From Candidatus Mcinerneyibacterium aminivorans (GTDB lineage: Bacteria > Macinerneyibacteriota > Macinerneyibacteria > Macinerneyibacteriales > Macinerneyibacteriaceae), in the NCBI GenBank assembly GCA_008086245.1, contig VSIX01000029.1, positions 1 through 64,000 on the forward strand: a DNA stretch of 64,000 nucleotides. The letters are read 5' to 3'. Numbering within the stretch: the first letter of the stretch is position 1; each line of letters opens with the position of its first letter. The notes beneath the pieces are model-generated. The model ran no database searches, was not told the origin of the DNA, and worked only from the letters and a program-made list of their open reading frames with translations. Below, piece by piece: positions 52,187 to 62,295 of the stretch. The position numbers and the translations under genes are program-made.

Positions 52187-53224
52187 ATGGATAAGTATAA
52201 TAAACTTGCGCGTTTGACAACAGAAAGAAATCTTGCTCTTGAAGTTGTAAGATTAACTGAAGCTGCGGCTCTGGCTACTTATCCACATATAGGAAAGGGA
52301 AATAAAAACAAAGCAGATAAAGCAGCTACAGAGGCTATGAGAAAATCATTTGCAAAAATATATATATCTGGGACAGTGGTGATTGGTGAAGGAGAACTTG
52401 ATAATGCCCCAATGCTTTATAATGGCGAAGAAGTAGGGAGATGGGGGGAGCATGACCCGGAAGTCGATATAGCTGTAGATCCGCTTGAAGGAACTAAATT
52501 GTGTGCCAAAAATAGACCCAATGCTATTACCTGTTTGGCAATGACAGATGGTAATTTTTTAAGAGCACCTGATATGTATATGTATAAAATTGTTGTTGGC
52601 CCGGGAGCAAAGGGCAGTATAGATTTAAGTAAAGATGTTAAGGAAAATCTTATAAACATAGCAGAGGCAAAGAATAAACCAATAAATGATTTGAATTTAA
52701 TATTACTGGAAAGAAAAAGAAATAAATATATAGTTGAAGCTGCTAGAGAACTTGACTGCAAAATTACTTATATAAGTGATGGAGATATTGCTGCATCTCT
52801 ATATGCAGTACTGGACAATTCTCCAATGGATGTTTATATGGGTATAGGAGGAGCTCCCGAAGGAGTAATTACTGCTTCAGCGGTTAAAAGTGTTGAAGGT
52901 GATATGCAGGCAAGATTAGCATTTGATTTTTCAAAAGGAAATAAAGCACATATAGATCTTGAAAAACTAAAAGTACGTGCAAAAAATATGGGCATAAACG
53001 ATTTTGAAAAGATATATAATCTTGATGAACTGGTTACAGGGAATACTTTTTTTGCAGCAAGTGGTGTAACAGACGGGGAGCTGTTAAGAGGAGTTAGACA
53101 GAAACCGGGAGGATTTCAGGTTGAATCTTTGGTTATGCGCTCCAGGACGGGAACAATTAGATGGCTGCAATCACAATATAATCTCGATAAAAGAGTCGAT
53201 TATTCAAGTATACTGGAGGATTAA
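52187..53224 (+). CDS. glpX: Fructose-1,6-bisphosphatase, class II (GlpX)
   Basis: 345 residues. Metal and substrate motifs GEGELDNAPM, VDPLEGTKLCAKN, GIGGAPEGVITASAVK and the family ending VMRSRTGTIR. Gluconeogenic step from fructose-1,6-bisphosphate. Lithium-sensitive phosphatase superfamily. Confidence 0.95.
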   Translation: MDKYNKLARLTTERNLALEVVRLTEAAALATYPHIGKGNKNKADKAATEAMRKSFAKIYISGTVVIGEGELDNAPMLYNGEEVGRWGEHDPEVDIAVDPLEGTKLCAKNRPNAITCLAMTDGNFLRAPDMYMYKIVVGPGAKGSIDLSKDVKENLINIAEAKNKPINDLNLILLERKRNKYIVEAARELDCKITYISDGDIAASLYAVLDNSPMDVYMGIGGAPEGVITASAVKSVEGDMQARLAFDFSKGNKAHIDLEKLKVRAKNMGINDFEKIYNLDELVTGNTFFAASGVTDGELLRGVRQKPGGFQVESLVMRSRTGTIRWLQSQYNLDKRVDYSSILED

Positions 53225-53226
53225 AA

Positions 53227-53925
53227 ATGCCGAATGAACTTTTATGGATATTATATATACTGCTTGATTTTATCATTTCATTGATAATATTCAAATTGTT
53301 TAAAAAGGAAGGCCTATTTATAATAATAACGATTAATATAATATTATGCAATATACAGGTAATTAAATTTATTAAAATGTTCGGAATTACTACAACTCTG
53401 GGAAATTTGCTATATGGTGGGATATTCTGGGCTACAGATATGCTTTCGGAAATATACGGCAAAAAAGAGGCTAAAAAGGGAGTATTTATAGGTTTTGTTA
53501 CATTATTTACCATGACAATTATCATGTATGGTGCTACACTGTTTAAACCTGCTTCAATTGATACTATGCATCCTCATATTGAAGCTATTTTTACTTTTTT
53601 ACCGAGAATAGCTTTTGCTTCTTTAATTGCATATCTGGCAAGTCAGCTTCATGATGTGTGGGGTTTCCTTTTTTTAAAAGAGAAGACAAAGGGAAAACAT
53701 CTTTGGTTGAGAAATAATGTGTCAACTATTACATCTCAGGCAATAGATTCTGTAGTTTTTACCGTTATTGCTTTTTATGGAATTGTCCCGGTAAGTGATT
53801 TTATTCAAATATTAGTTACAACATATGTTTTTAAACTCATTGTAGCAGTTTTTGATACGCCTTTTTTATATCTTGGTAGAAGTCTTGCTGTAAAAATGGG
53901 TGAGTATTTTGATAGAGAAATTTAA
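53227..53925 (+). CDS. Queuosine precursor transporter (YhhQ/VUT family)
   Basis: 232 residues, six membrane segments. TTLGNLLYGGIFWATDMLSEIYGKKEAKKG is the family block, with ASQLHDVWGFLFLKEKTKGKHLWLRNN and a later TDTPFLYL-like DTPFLYLGR. Imports preQ0/preQ1 or queuine. No queuosine synthesis genes lie in the window. Confidence 0.88.
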   Translation: MPNELLWILYILLDFIISLIIFKLFKKEGLFIIITINIILCNIQVIKFIKMFGITTTLGNLLYGGIFWATDMLSEIYGKKEAKKGVFIGFVTLFTMTIIMYGATLFKPASIDTMHPHIEAIFTFLPRIAFASLIAYLASQLHDVWGFLFLKEKTKGKHLWLRNNVSTITSQAIDSVVFTVIAFYGIVPVSDFIQILVTTYVFKLIVAVFDTPFLYLGRSLAVKMGEYFDREI

Positions 53926-53939
53926 AGTGGAGGTTGTTT

Positions 53940-54269
53940 ATGTATAAATGTAAGGAATGTGGATATCTTCATTGGTTAGAAGAGCTACCCGAAAGATGTC
54001 CTAAATGTCTCTCAAAAGGTGAAGTTTTTGTAGAAATAGAAGAAAAAGCAGAGAATAAAATTGAAGAATCACTGTATACAAATGAGTTATTGATTGAATT
54101 AATGGATAATTTAAATAAAGTTCTCGACATTTCAGCTGAAGGGATGAATGAAAAGCTGGATGATGATTGCTATAAATTATTTACCAGAGTATATAAAAAC
54201 AGTATCGAAATGATTCAGGCTGTTAAAGCAGAAATTGCAGCTCATGTAGAAGATGATAAATGGGGATGA
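53940..54269 (+). CDS. Rubredoxin-like zinc-ribbon protein with helical C-terminus
   Basis: 109 residues from ATG 53940 with GGAGG upstream. Residues 1-30: YKCKECGY ... ERCPKCLS, a rubredoxin/zinc-ribbon knuckle. The rest is a helical, acidic segment (about 45-105). Family not recognised further. It ends one base before smc starts, so the two are coupled. Confidence 0.65.
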   Translation: MYKCKECGYLHWLEELPERCPKCLSKGEVFVEIEEKAENKIEESLYTNELLIELMDNLNKVLDISAEGMNEKLDDDCYKLFTRVYKNSIEMIQAVKAEIAAHVEDDKWG

Positions 54270-54270
54270 T

Positions 54271-57200
54271 ATGTTTATAAAACAACTGGAACTTGTGGGT
54301 TTTAAATCTTTTGCCGAAAAAACAACTGTAAATTTTTCGGATGGTATGACATGCATAGTTGGCCCGAATGGATGCGGTAAAAGCAACATTGGCGAAGCTA
54401 TCAGGTGGGTATTTGGAGAACAGAGCGCAAAAAAATTAAGAGGAAGCAGCATGGATGATTTTATTTTTAACGGTACCAACCAAAGAAAGCCGCTTAATCG
54501 AGCCGAAGTAACAATTACTTTAAATAATGAAAATAACATTTTACCTTCAGAATATAATGATGTTACAGTTAAAAGAAGAGTTTTTTCTGATGGGCAGTCT
54601 GAATATTTTATAAACAATCAGAAGTGTAGATTGAAGGATGTTCGTAATTTAATTACTGATACAGGAATAGGAATTAGTGCTTATTCATTTATAGAACAGG
54701 GGATGATTTCTGAAATTCTATCTTCAGATCCCACGGAGAGAAGAAGAATTTTTGAAGAAGCAGCTGGTGTAATGAAATATAGAGTAAGAAAAAAAGAAAC
54801 AATGAAAAAATTAACAGATACTGAAGAAAATGTAGATCGCTTAAAAGATATTATTTATGAAGTTAAAAGGCAGAGAAGCTCACTTGAAAAACAGGTGGAA
54901 AAAGCTAAAAAATATAAAAAACTTGAGAAAAAACTTAAATCAAAAGAAATTATACATTTTAAAATAAAAACTAAAAAACTTGAAGATAAAATTAATAAAA
55001 AAGAAAAGGTAATGGAGGGAATTGAAGATAAAATTTCAAATTTCAATACTCAAATTACAAAATTAAAAGCAAATATGGAAGATAAGCAGCTTGTATTTAT
55101 TGATAAAGAGGAAAATCTAAAGGACATTGAAAATAGTATTTATAATAAAAAGCTGAAAATGGAAAAAAAGAAAAGTGAACTCGATAATTTAATAAATCAA
55201 AGGGAGTTCTGGAAAAATGAAATTAAAACTTTAAAAGAAGAAATTAAGAACTTGAAACAAGTAAATGAGGAAATTGAAACAAAAATATCAAGTTTTGAGA
55301 GTAAAATAAAAAAGTTAGAATTTCAAAAAGATGGCCAGGAAGATAAAATATCAGAAAAACTGGATAAAGTTGAGACTAAAAAAGAAAAACTAAAAAAAGC
55401 AGAAGAAAATTATGAGGAAAAAGTTAGCATTTTGCTTGATTTTATGAAAGATAGATCAAAATTGAGAACTGCTATTAATAATAATATTTCTGAAATTAAT
55501 AATTATAAAAAAAGAAATGAATCTTTAACAAATTCAAATAAAAAAATTGAAAATTCCCTGAAAGAAAGGAAAAATGAACTTAAAAATTCAAAAAATAATT
55601 TAAAAGACATGAAAAACAAATTAGATGAACTACAAAAAGAATTAAAGGAAAATCGAAATAAGTTAAAAGAAAAGAATGATAGCCTGGAAAGTTTAATTGA
55701 AAAAAAACAGACTAAAGAAAATAATTTGAAAAATATTGAAGCAAAATTAAGCAGCATAGAGATGCTTGAAAAGAAAATGGAAGGTCTGAATAGAGGAACC
55801 AAGAATATTTTAAAAAATAAGGATAAATTTGATATTGATGGAATACTGGCCGATTATATTAATGTGGATGATGGTTTTGAAAGAATCTTTGAGAATTTGC
55901 TTTCAGAGTATATACAAATATTGATCCCCAATAATTTTAATTTTGAAAAACTAAAATCGTTTGTAAATGATAGAAAAAATGGAGAAAAATTTATTTATTA
56001 TTCGAAAAATGAAGAGAATGAACAAAATATTCATGAAGATTCAATTTTAAATTATTGTAAAATTGAGAATAAAAAACTAAAAGGTTTACTATATAATTTG
56101 CTTGGTAATGTTATTTATAAAAAAGAATATAAAAGAAAATATTTAAAGGATGGTTACACCCTGGTGCTGGAAGATGGGACTATTTATCATCCTAACGGAT
56201 TAATTATTTATGCGGATCTTGCAAATCAGGGAATGAGTATAATTGAAAGAAAATCTTTAAAAGAAAAATATAGAGAAAAAATTGAAGATTTAAATAAACG
56301 GATTAAAAAAAGCAGTATAGAGGTGAATAGGAAAAAAGAAAAAGTTGATAAAATAAAAAATGAAAATGAGAAATTTAAAAATAAAATTACCGATAAAGAA
56401 AAACAGATCTCGGATCTCAAGAAAGATATAGGGTATTTAAAAAAGGAAATAGATAGATTAAAGGAAGAATTAAGCATAAATGAAAAAGAGATAGAGATTA
56501 ACATGAAAGAAATTAAGCAGCTGAAGAAAGATAAAAAAGAAACCGAAGAAGAACTAAAAAATTTGAACAAAAAGCAAGAGGTGAATGATAGTGAAAAAAA
56601 GGAGCTTCAATCCGAAATTAATAAGTTAAAGAAGGAAATCGATGATGAAAATAATGAGCTATCATCTTTAAAAGATAAATATTCAGATATAAAAAATGAA
56701 TTAAATTCTGCAAAAAAAGATCTAAATCATCTTCAAACACGTAAAGAAAACAATATTAATAGGATTGATGATAAAACAAATAAAGTCGAGGAAGATAAGG
56801 AAAAAATAGCTAATTCGATGAAAAGGGAGGAAGACCTTAAAAAAAATATAAACAATTTAGTTAATGAGATTGATAAAAAAGAAAAAGAAAAAGTTCAATT
56901 AAATGAAAAAGTAAAAACAATTAAAGAAGAAGTGGCCGAAATAAATGAAAAAATTGAAAATATTAGAAAAAAGCTTGAAGATGAACAGATGAAAATACGT
57001 AAAAGTGAAGTAGAATATACAAAATTAACTGATGAATTGCAAAATCTTAATGAATATATTTATGGAAAATACGATGTAACAGAAAGTTATATAGAAAATC
57101 TAACTGTGCCTGAGGAATATGATTTTGAAAAGTACAAAAAACAAATTGAGTCTTTAAAAAGCAAAATAAAATCTCTGGGAAATATTAATATGTCGGCAAT

Positions 57201-57795
57201 TGATGAATATGAAGAGCTGAACGAAAGATACGATTTTTTAATTTCACAAAAAGAAGACCTCGATGAATCAAAAGAAAAACTGGAAAAAGCTCTTGATAAA
57301 ATTGAAAATATAAGTGAAGAAAAATTTATTGATACATTTTATAAAATAAAAAATAATTTCAAGGAAATATTCCCAGAACTGTTTAATGGAGGGAAAGCAG
57401 ATATTTCACTTATCCTTGATGAAGATGAGGATGTGTTAAATTCAGGAATAGATGTAAATGTTAAGCCTCCAGGTAAAAGATTGCAGAATATAAATCTCTT
57501 ATCAGGAGGAGAAAAAGCTTTATCGGCTATAGCATTACTGTTTTCAATATTTAAGGTTAAGCCAGCTCCATTTTGTGTTTTGGATGAAATAGATGCTCCT
57601 CTGGATGATACAAATGTATCCAGATTCATCAATCTGCTTTCTGATTTTACTGATACCACTCAATTTATTATTATTACGCATAATAAATATACAATTGAAT
57701 CGGCTGATTCTCTATATGGGGTTACTATGGAAGAGCCGGGAGTTAGTTCACTTGTATCGGTTTCAATTAAAGAATTTGAACAGGACAGGAGCTAA
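54271..57795 (+). CDS. smc: Chromosome partition protein SMC
   Basis: 1174 residues from ATG 54271 (an in-frame ATG 18 bases upstream sits in the preceding gene). Walker A GPNGCGKSN (31-39), two long coiled coils rich in Lys/Glu/Asn flanking a hinge (about 505-660), signature LLSGGEKALSAIALLFSI and Walker B PFCVLDEIDAPLDD. Condenses and segregates the chromosome with ScpA/ScpB. The coiled coil is unusually basic/acidic in keeping with AT-rich codon use. Confidence 0.97.
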   Translation: MFIKQLELVGFKSFAEKTTVNFSDGMTCIVGPNGCGKSNIGEAIRWVFGEQSAKKLRGSSMDDFIFNGTNQRKPLNRAEVTITLNNENNILPSEYNDVTVKRRVFSDGQSEYFINNQKCRLKDVRNLITDTGIGISAYSFIEQGMISEILSSDPTERRRIFEEAAGVMKYRVRKKETMKKLTDTEENVDRLKDIIYEVKRQRSSLEKQVEKAKKYKKLEKKLKSKEIIHFKIKTKKLEDKINKKEKVMEGIEDKISNFNTQITKLKANMEDKQLVFIDKEENLKDIENSIYNKKLKMEKKKSELDNLINQREFWKNEIKTLKEEIKNLKQVNEEIETKISSFESKIKKLEFQKDGQEDKISEKLDKVETKKEKLKKAEENYEEKVSILLDFMKDRSKLRTAINNNISEINNYKKRNESLTNSNKKIENSLKERKNELKNSKNNLKDMKNKLDELQKELKENRNKLKEKNDSLESLIEKKQTKENNLKNIEAKLSSIEMLEKKMEGLNRGTKNILKNKDKFDIDGILADYINVDDGFERIFENLLSEYIQILIPNNFNFEKLKSFVNDRKNGEKFIYYSKNEENEQNIHEDSILNYCKIENKKLKGLLYNLLGNVIYKKEYKRKYLKDGYTLVLEDGTIYHPNGLIIYADLANQGMSIIERKSLKEKYREKIEDLNKRIKKSSIEVNRKKEKVDKIKNENEKFKNKITDKEKQISDLKKDIGYLKKEIDRLKEELSINEKEIEINMKEIKQLKKDKKETEEELKNLNKKQEVNDSEKKELQSEINKLKKEIDDENNELSSLKDKYSDIKNELNSAKKDLNHLQTRKENNINRIDDKTNKVEEDKEKIANSMKREEDLKKNINNLVNEIDKKEKEKVQLNEKVKTIKEEVAEINEKIENIRKKLEDEQMKIRKSEVEYTKLTDELQNLNEYIYGKYDVTESYIENLTVPEEYDFEKYKKQIESLKSKIKSLGNINMSAIDEYEELNERYDFLISQKEDLDESKEKLEKALDKIENISEEKFIDTFYKIKNNFKEIFPELFNGGKADISLILDEDEDVLNSGIDVNVKPPGKRLQNINLLSGGEKALSAIALLFSIFKVKPAPFCVLDEIDAPLDDTNVSRFINLLSDFTDTTQFIIITHNKYTIESADSLYGVTMEEPGVSSLVSVSIKEFEQDRS

Positions 57796-57796
57796 A

Positions 57797-58696
57797 ATGG
57801 CTGATATTTTTGATAAATATAAGAAGGGATTTGAGAAAACAAAACAGGGTTTGTTTGGAAAATTTATTAGTTCTATAACCAAATCTAAATCTTTAAATGA
57901 AGATTTAGTTGAAGAAGTTGAGAATCTTTTACTTGGCGCTGATCTCGGATATGAGGTAGTTAGTGAAATAATTAAAGAAGTAAAAAGTCAGGCAGAAAGC
58001 AATAAAGAATTAGAAGTATTGTTCAAGGATAGTCTTTATAAAATCTTAAAAGGAAAAAATCGCGAGTTATCCAAAGGTGATGATTTAACAGTTTATCTAT
58101 TTGTTGGTGTAAATGGGGTGGGCAAAACTACAACCATTTCAAAACTGGGCAATATGTTAAATAAGCAGGGAGAAAAGGTTCTTTTGGCAGCAGGAGATAC
58201 ATATAGAGCCGCCGGCGGGGAACAGCTAGCTGAGTGGGGAGATAAGCTTGGTCTAAGGGTAATCTCTCAAAAAAGAGGAGCAGATGCTGCAGCTTTAGTG
58301 TATGATGCAATTGATTCTGCTATATCCAACAACTATGATTATTTATTAATTGATTCGGCCGGTAGACTTCATACAAAGAAAAATTTGATGGAGGAACTTG
58401 TTAAGATAAATAAAACTATTGAAAAGAAATTGAATCATAGAGCCGATGAAAACATTTTGGTTCTTGATGCTACTACAGGACAAAATGCCATAAAACAGGT
58501 TAAACGATTTCATCAAAAAATTAATATCGACAGCATAATAATTGCAAAAATGGATGGAACCGCAAAGGGAGGAATCATCTTTCCAATTGAGAAAAAATAC
58601 AATATCCCTATTAAATATGTTGGACTTGGAGAAGGCAAAGAAGATCTTCAACAATTTGATCCACAGATATATATTCAAACGTTATTTGAGGAGTGA
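57797..58696 (+). CDS. ftsY: Signal recognition particle receptor FtsY
   Basis: 299 residues from ATG 57797, one base after the smc stop, with ACAGGAG upstream. NG domain: GVNGVGKTTTISKLG (P loop), DTYRAAGGEQL, DSAGRLHTKKNLMEEL, AKMDGTAKGG and the closing YVGLGEGKEDLQQFDPQIY. The acidic A domain is nearly absent, as in many non-enteric bacteria. smc-ftsY is a common pair. Confidence 0.96.
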   Translation: MADIFDKYKKGFEKTKQGLFGKFISSITKSKSLNEDLVEEVENLLLGADLGYEVVSEIIKEVKSQAESNKELEVLFKDSLYKILKGKNRELSKGDDLTVYLFVGVNGVGKTTTISKLGNMLNKQGEKVLLAAGDTYRAAGGEQLAEWGDKLGLRVISQKRGADAAALVYDAIDSAISNNYDYLLIDSAGRLHTKKNLMEELVKINKTIEKKLNHRADENILVLDATTGQNAIKQVKRFHQKINIDSIIIAKMDGTAKGGIIFPIEKKYNIPIKYVGLGEGKEDLQQFDPQIYIQTLFEE

Positions 58697-58699
58697 TTT

Positions 58700-59503
58700 A
58701 TGTTATTTCCCTACAAAAGAAAAGGAAAGATGGGATTAGCTCTATCTTCAGGGGCAGCTCATGGTCTGGCCCATATCGGGGTATTGAAGGTTATGGAAAA
58801 AAACGGTATAAATTTCGATTATATATGCGGTTCAAGCGTTGGTGCAATTATAGGAGCGCTGTGGGCCGAAGGGTATACATCTGGAGAGATTTATCAGATT
58901 GCTAAAAGAATGAACTGGAAAAAGATTGTAAAAATAACAATTCCTAAAAGAGGATTTTTCTCAATAGAAGGTCTTGAAAAAATTATAAAAGAATATATAC
59001 CCCATAACAGATTTGGTGGATTAAAAAAGAAATTTGGATGTGTGGCTACAAGCTTAAAATCTGAAAAACCAATTTATTTTACAGAGGGTGATTTGGCAAA
59101 AAAAATAGCCGCAAGCTGTGCTATACCTGTTATTTTCAAACCGATACAAATTAATGGAGAATATTGTATTGATGGTGGTTTTATTGAAAACACACCAGCT
59201 ACACTCGCTAGAACACTAGGAGCAGATAGTGTAGTTGGAGTAAGATTAAATAAACATTACCAATTTACTACCAAACCGGATAGTATAATTAAAATACTAT
59301 TACAAACTATTAAAATCATGTCTCCTTCAGAAAAGTTTTCAAAATATATTGATAGAGGCGATGTTGTTATTAATCCTAAAATAAGAGAAATTGACTATGA
59401 CGGTCTTGATAGGATTGATAAATTGGTGGAACTGGGCAAACAGGCTGCTCAGCAAAAAATAAAAAATATAAACGGAAAGTTTTTATTAAAAAAGGATAGG
59501 TAA
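58700..59503 (+). CDS. Patatin-like phospholipase (RssA family)
   Basis: 267 residues. Serine-aspartate dyad: oxyanion loop SSGAAHGLAHIGVL, nucleophile Ser in GSSVGAIIGA, and DGG in CIDGGFIENTP. Hydrolyses acyl esters, physiological substrate unknown. Cotranscribed with ftsY (GAGGAG site). Confidence 0.9.
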   Translation: MLFPYKRKGKMGLALSSGAAHGLAHIGVLKVMEKNGINFDYICGSSVGAIIGALWAEGYTSGEIYQIAKRMNWKKIVKITIPKRGFFSIEGLEKIIKEYIPHNRFGGLKKKFGCVATSLKSEKPIYFTEGDLAKKIAASCAIPVIFKPIQINGEYCIDGGFIENTPATLARTLGADSVVGVRLNKHYQFTTKPDSIIKILLQTIKIMSPSEKFSKYIDRGDVVINPKIREIDYDGLDRIDKLVELGKQAAQQKIKNINGKFLLKKDR

Positions 59504-60472
59504 ATGTATATAGGTTTTACAGTTTGTGCTTTGATAATTGTTGTAGCTGGCTGGTATCTAGCATATTATGGGGATATTATAGCAGAAAAAAGCGGTCTGG
59601 GCCGGAGTTTTATTGGTTTAATAGGAGTTGCTGCTATAACCTCTCTGCCCGAATTAATTACTACCACCTCTGCTGTAGTTCTTAGAGATGCTCCCGAATT
59701 AGCTTTTAGCAATGTATTTGGCAGTAATATGTTTAATATACTAATCGTGGCAATTCTTGAAATATTTATTATTCGAAAACCGTTTTTGTATCTTGTTTCT
59801 AAAAAAAACATAGCAACTATTGGATTTATATTTTTAGCTACTTTTAGTGTTCTTTTGGGGTTTGAGGGATATAGTTTTGAAATCAGGTGGATAAGTTTTA
59901 ATTCAATTTTAATACTTATAATTTATCTGGCAGCCATGTATACTGGTTTTAAAAATTCAAAAGATGATGAAGAGATAACAGACCTTTATGGTGATAAAAA
60001 TTTAAAAAAAGCCATTTATTTATTTATTATTCTCGGAATAATTATAATAATTTCCGGAACTTTTGGAACTATTTTTGCAGATGAAATTGCTGTTGAAACG
60101 GGATTGGGAAGAACATTTGTAGGCGGGTTGTTCCTGGCAGTTATGACATCTCTACCCGAATTAATAACAGGTCTTTCGGCGATAAAATTAAAGGCCTATA
60201 ATATGATTGTGGGAAATCTATTGGGATCAAATATGTTCAATATAGCAATACTGTTTATTTGCGATATTGTATATGCTGATGAATCAATATTCTTGAATTT
60301 AAAACAAACCCAATTTTTGCCGGTTGTATTTTCCTTAATTTTGCTAAGTTTAATGTTGATTGGAATGATTAGAAATAAAGAATCTTATTTGTTTAAAAAG
60401 AAGGTTCATCTTGAAACTATTTTTATCCTTTTATTTTACATACTGGGAATTTTTTTGATTTACAAATTATAA
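59504..60472 (+). CDS. Sodium/calcium exchanger family protein (YrbG-like)
   Basis: 322 residues starting immediately after the patatin stop. Two inverted repeats each carry the alpha motif: ITSLPELITTTSAVV...GSNMFNI and MTSLPELITGLSAIK...GSNMFNIAIL. The Glu and Asn/Ser residues bind Ca2+ and Na+. Ten membrane segments. Confidence 0.92.
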   Translation: MYIGFTVCALIIVVAGWYLAYYGDIIAEKSGLGRSFIGLIGVAAITSLPELITTTSAVVLRDAPELAFSNVFGSNMFNILIVAILEIFIIRKPFLYLVSKKNIATIGFIFLATFSVLLGFEGYSFEIRWISFNSILILIIYLAAMYTGFKNSKDDEEITDLYGDKNLKKAIYLFIILGIIIIISGTFGTIFADEIAVETGLGRTFVGGLFLAVMTSLPELITGLSAIKLKAYNMIVGNLLGSNMFNIAILFICDIVYADESIFLNLKQTQFLPVVFSLILLSLMLIGMIRNKESYLFKKKVHLETIFILLFYILGIFLIYKL

Positions 60473-60528
60473 AAATTAACTCATTTTCTTTTTTAACTGT
60501 TAATTTAAATCTGATTCTTTAAAAAATC

Positions 60529-60556
60529 TTGAACTCATAATATAATATAGTATTAT
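60529..60556 (+). promoter_or_regulatory. Promoter of cvpA and following genes
   Basis: TTGAAC (60529-60534), 16-base spacer, TATTAT (60551-60556); a long leader of about 100 bases follows. Confidence 0.45.
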
Positions 60557-60663
60557 TAATGTAAGCGATTTGTATTTAGTTAAACAGGAGTAATATTAAT
60601 TATTTAAATTAATATGGTGTTTAGATTCAAACCTATTAAAATAATTTATTGAGGGGAATTTAT

Positions 60664-61122
60664 ATGTATATTGATATTTTTCTTGCAATTATCACTATGA
60701 TTATAGTATTTTTTTCTATGAAAAAAGGTTTTTTTATGGAAATATTTCATATATTTAGTTTATTAATAGCATTTTGGATCACAAAAAATTATTATTATAT
60801 AATCTCAAATAGTTTATTAAAGGGAATATCAAATTCTACTATTAGAGTGCTGTTATCATATACTATAATGTTTGTAGCTGTATTTATCTTTGCATTACTT
60901 ATATTTTCTAAAATTCGGGATTATGTTGGGAGAAGTAAAAATATCAATACAATTGATAAAACAATGGGAGGTTTATTCGGGATATTGAAAAGCTTATTGA
61001 TATTTGAAATCATTCTTCTTTTAATTATTAAATTTGAAATATTAACTGTATCCCAGATTACAAAAAATTCATATATAGGTAAATTTTTAGTAATTGTATC
61101 AAACGATTTGAATTTGTTTTAA
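60664..61122 (+). CDS. cvpA: CvpA family membrane protein
   Basis: 152 residues from ATG 60664 with GAGGGG seven bases upstream. Four membrane segments; MKKGFFMEIFHIFSLLIAFWIT and DKTMGGLFGILKSLLIFEIILLL are the CvpA signature blocks. Envelope role poorly known. Confidence 0.82.
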   Translation: MYIDIFLAIITMIIVFFSMKKGFFMEIFHIFSLLIAFWITKNYYYIISNSLLKGISNSTIRVLLSYTIMFVAVFIFALLIFSKIRDYVGRSKNINTIDKTMGGLFGILKSLLIFEIILLLIIKFEILTVSQITKNSYIGKFLVIVSNDLNLF

Positions 61123-61140
61123 TATAATAGAGGGGTTAAA

Positions 61141-62295
61141 ATGGCCTTATATCATGAAAATGCTTATGTGAAAAAATTTAAAACAAACATTTCCAAAATT
61201 ATTAAATTTGAAGATACCTATGGTCTGATTCTTGAAAAAACATATTTTTATCCAGAATCGGGTGGACAGCTAGCTGATAAGGGAAAAATTAATAATATTG
61301 ATGTAATAAATGTTATTAAAAGAAATGATGAAATTGTTCATATAGTTAAAAACAAACCTAAATCTGAATCCGTAGAGTGTTACATAAATTGGGATAGAAG
61401 GTATGATTTTATGCAGCAGCATACAGGACAGCATCTACTATCCGCAGTAATAGATGATAAATATCAGTCTGAAACAGTTTCGTTCCACATGTCGGAGGAG
61501 TACTCATTTATTGATATAGATATTCCAAAATTAGGGGAAAAAACTATAAAAGAAATTGAAAATGAAGTGAATAGTTTAATATGGGAGAATAAAGTTATTA
61601 ACACATTTTGGATCGATCCCGATAAAATTGATAGTTATGATATAAGAAAACAGGGTAAATATGATGAGAAAATTAGAATGGTTGAAATTGAAGATGTTGA
61701 TCTTTCAATGTGTGGAGGAACTCATGTTTCAGAAATTTGTGAAATTGGAATGTTAAAAATAACAAATGCTGAAAAAGTAAAGGAAAACACCTTTAGAATT
61801 TATTTTAGATGCGGCAGAAGGGCACTTCAATATTTTCAAAGTATAAACATTATGATTAACAATTTATCATCAATACTTTCTGTAAAAAGAAGTGAAATAG
61901 TAAAAATGGCCAAAAAATTTAAAAAAGATAGAGAAAATTATTATCATGAAATAGAGAATTTAAAGGAGAGATTGATTGATGAAAAATTAAAAAACATTAA
62001 AACTAATTCCCGAAAAATAGTTTATGACACGGTAAATGATATTGATAATAACGCTTTAAATTACTATGCCAATCAAATACTGCAGACAAATACTAAGATA
62101 GCAATATTATATGATACTGTCCAAAAATTTTTACTAATTCGACAAAAGGGCAATGAATACAACCTAAAAGAAATAGGTAATTCAATTATAAGTCGGTACT
62201 CAGCAAAGGGAGGCGGAAGTGAACTAATATTTCAGATTGTAAATATTGAAATCAGCAACCTGAAAAATGAAATAATAGAAAGATATATTAAATGA
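61141..62295 (+). CDS. Alanyl-tRNA editing protein AlaX, long form with DHHA1 domain
   Basis: 384 residues. Free-standing editing domain hydrolysing mischarged Ser/Gly-tRNAAla: YPESGGQLADKG, HTGQH (His94, His98) and CGGTH (Cys191, His195) bind zinc. A coiled linker (245-300) leads to a C-terminal DHHA1-type domain ending SAKGGGSELIFQI. Overlaps the next gene by ATGA. Confidence 0.92.
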   Translation: MALYHENAYVKKFKTNISKIIKFEDTYGLILEKTYFYPESGGQLADKGKINNIDVINVIKRNDEIVHIVKNKPKSESVECYINWDRRYDFMQQHTGQHLLSAVIDDKYQSETVSFHMSEEYSFIDIDIPKLGEKTIKEIENEVNSLIWENKVINTFWIDPDKIDSYDIRKQGKYDEKIRMVEIEDVDLSMCGGTHVSEICEIGMLKITNAEKVKENTFRIYFRCGRRALQYFQSINIMINNLSSILSVKRSEIVKMAKKFKKDRENYYHEIENLKERLIDEKLKNIKTNSRKIVYDTVNDIDNNALNYYANQILQTNTKIAILYDTVQKFLLIRQKGNEYNLKEIGNSIISRYSAKGGGSELIFQIVNIEISNLKNEIIERYIK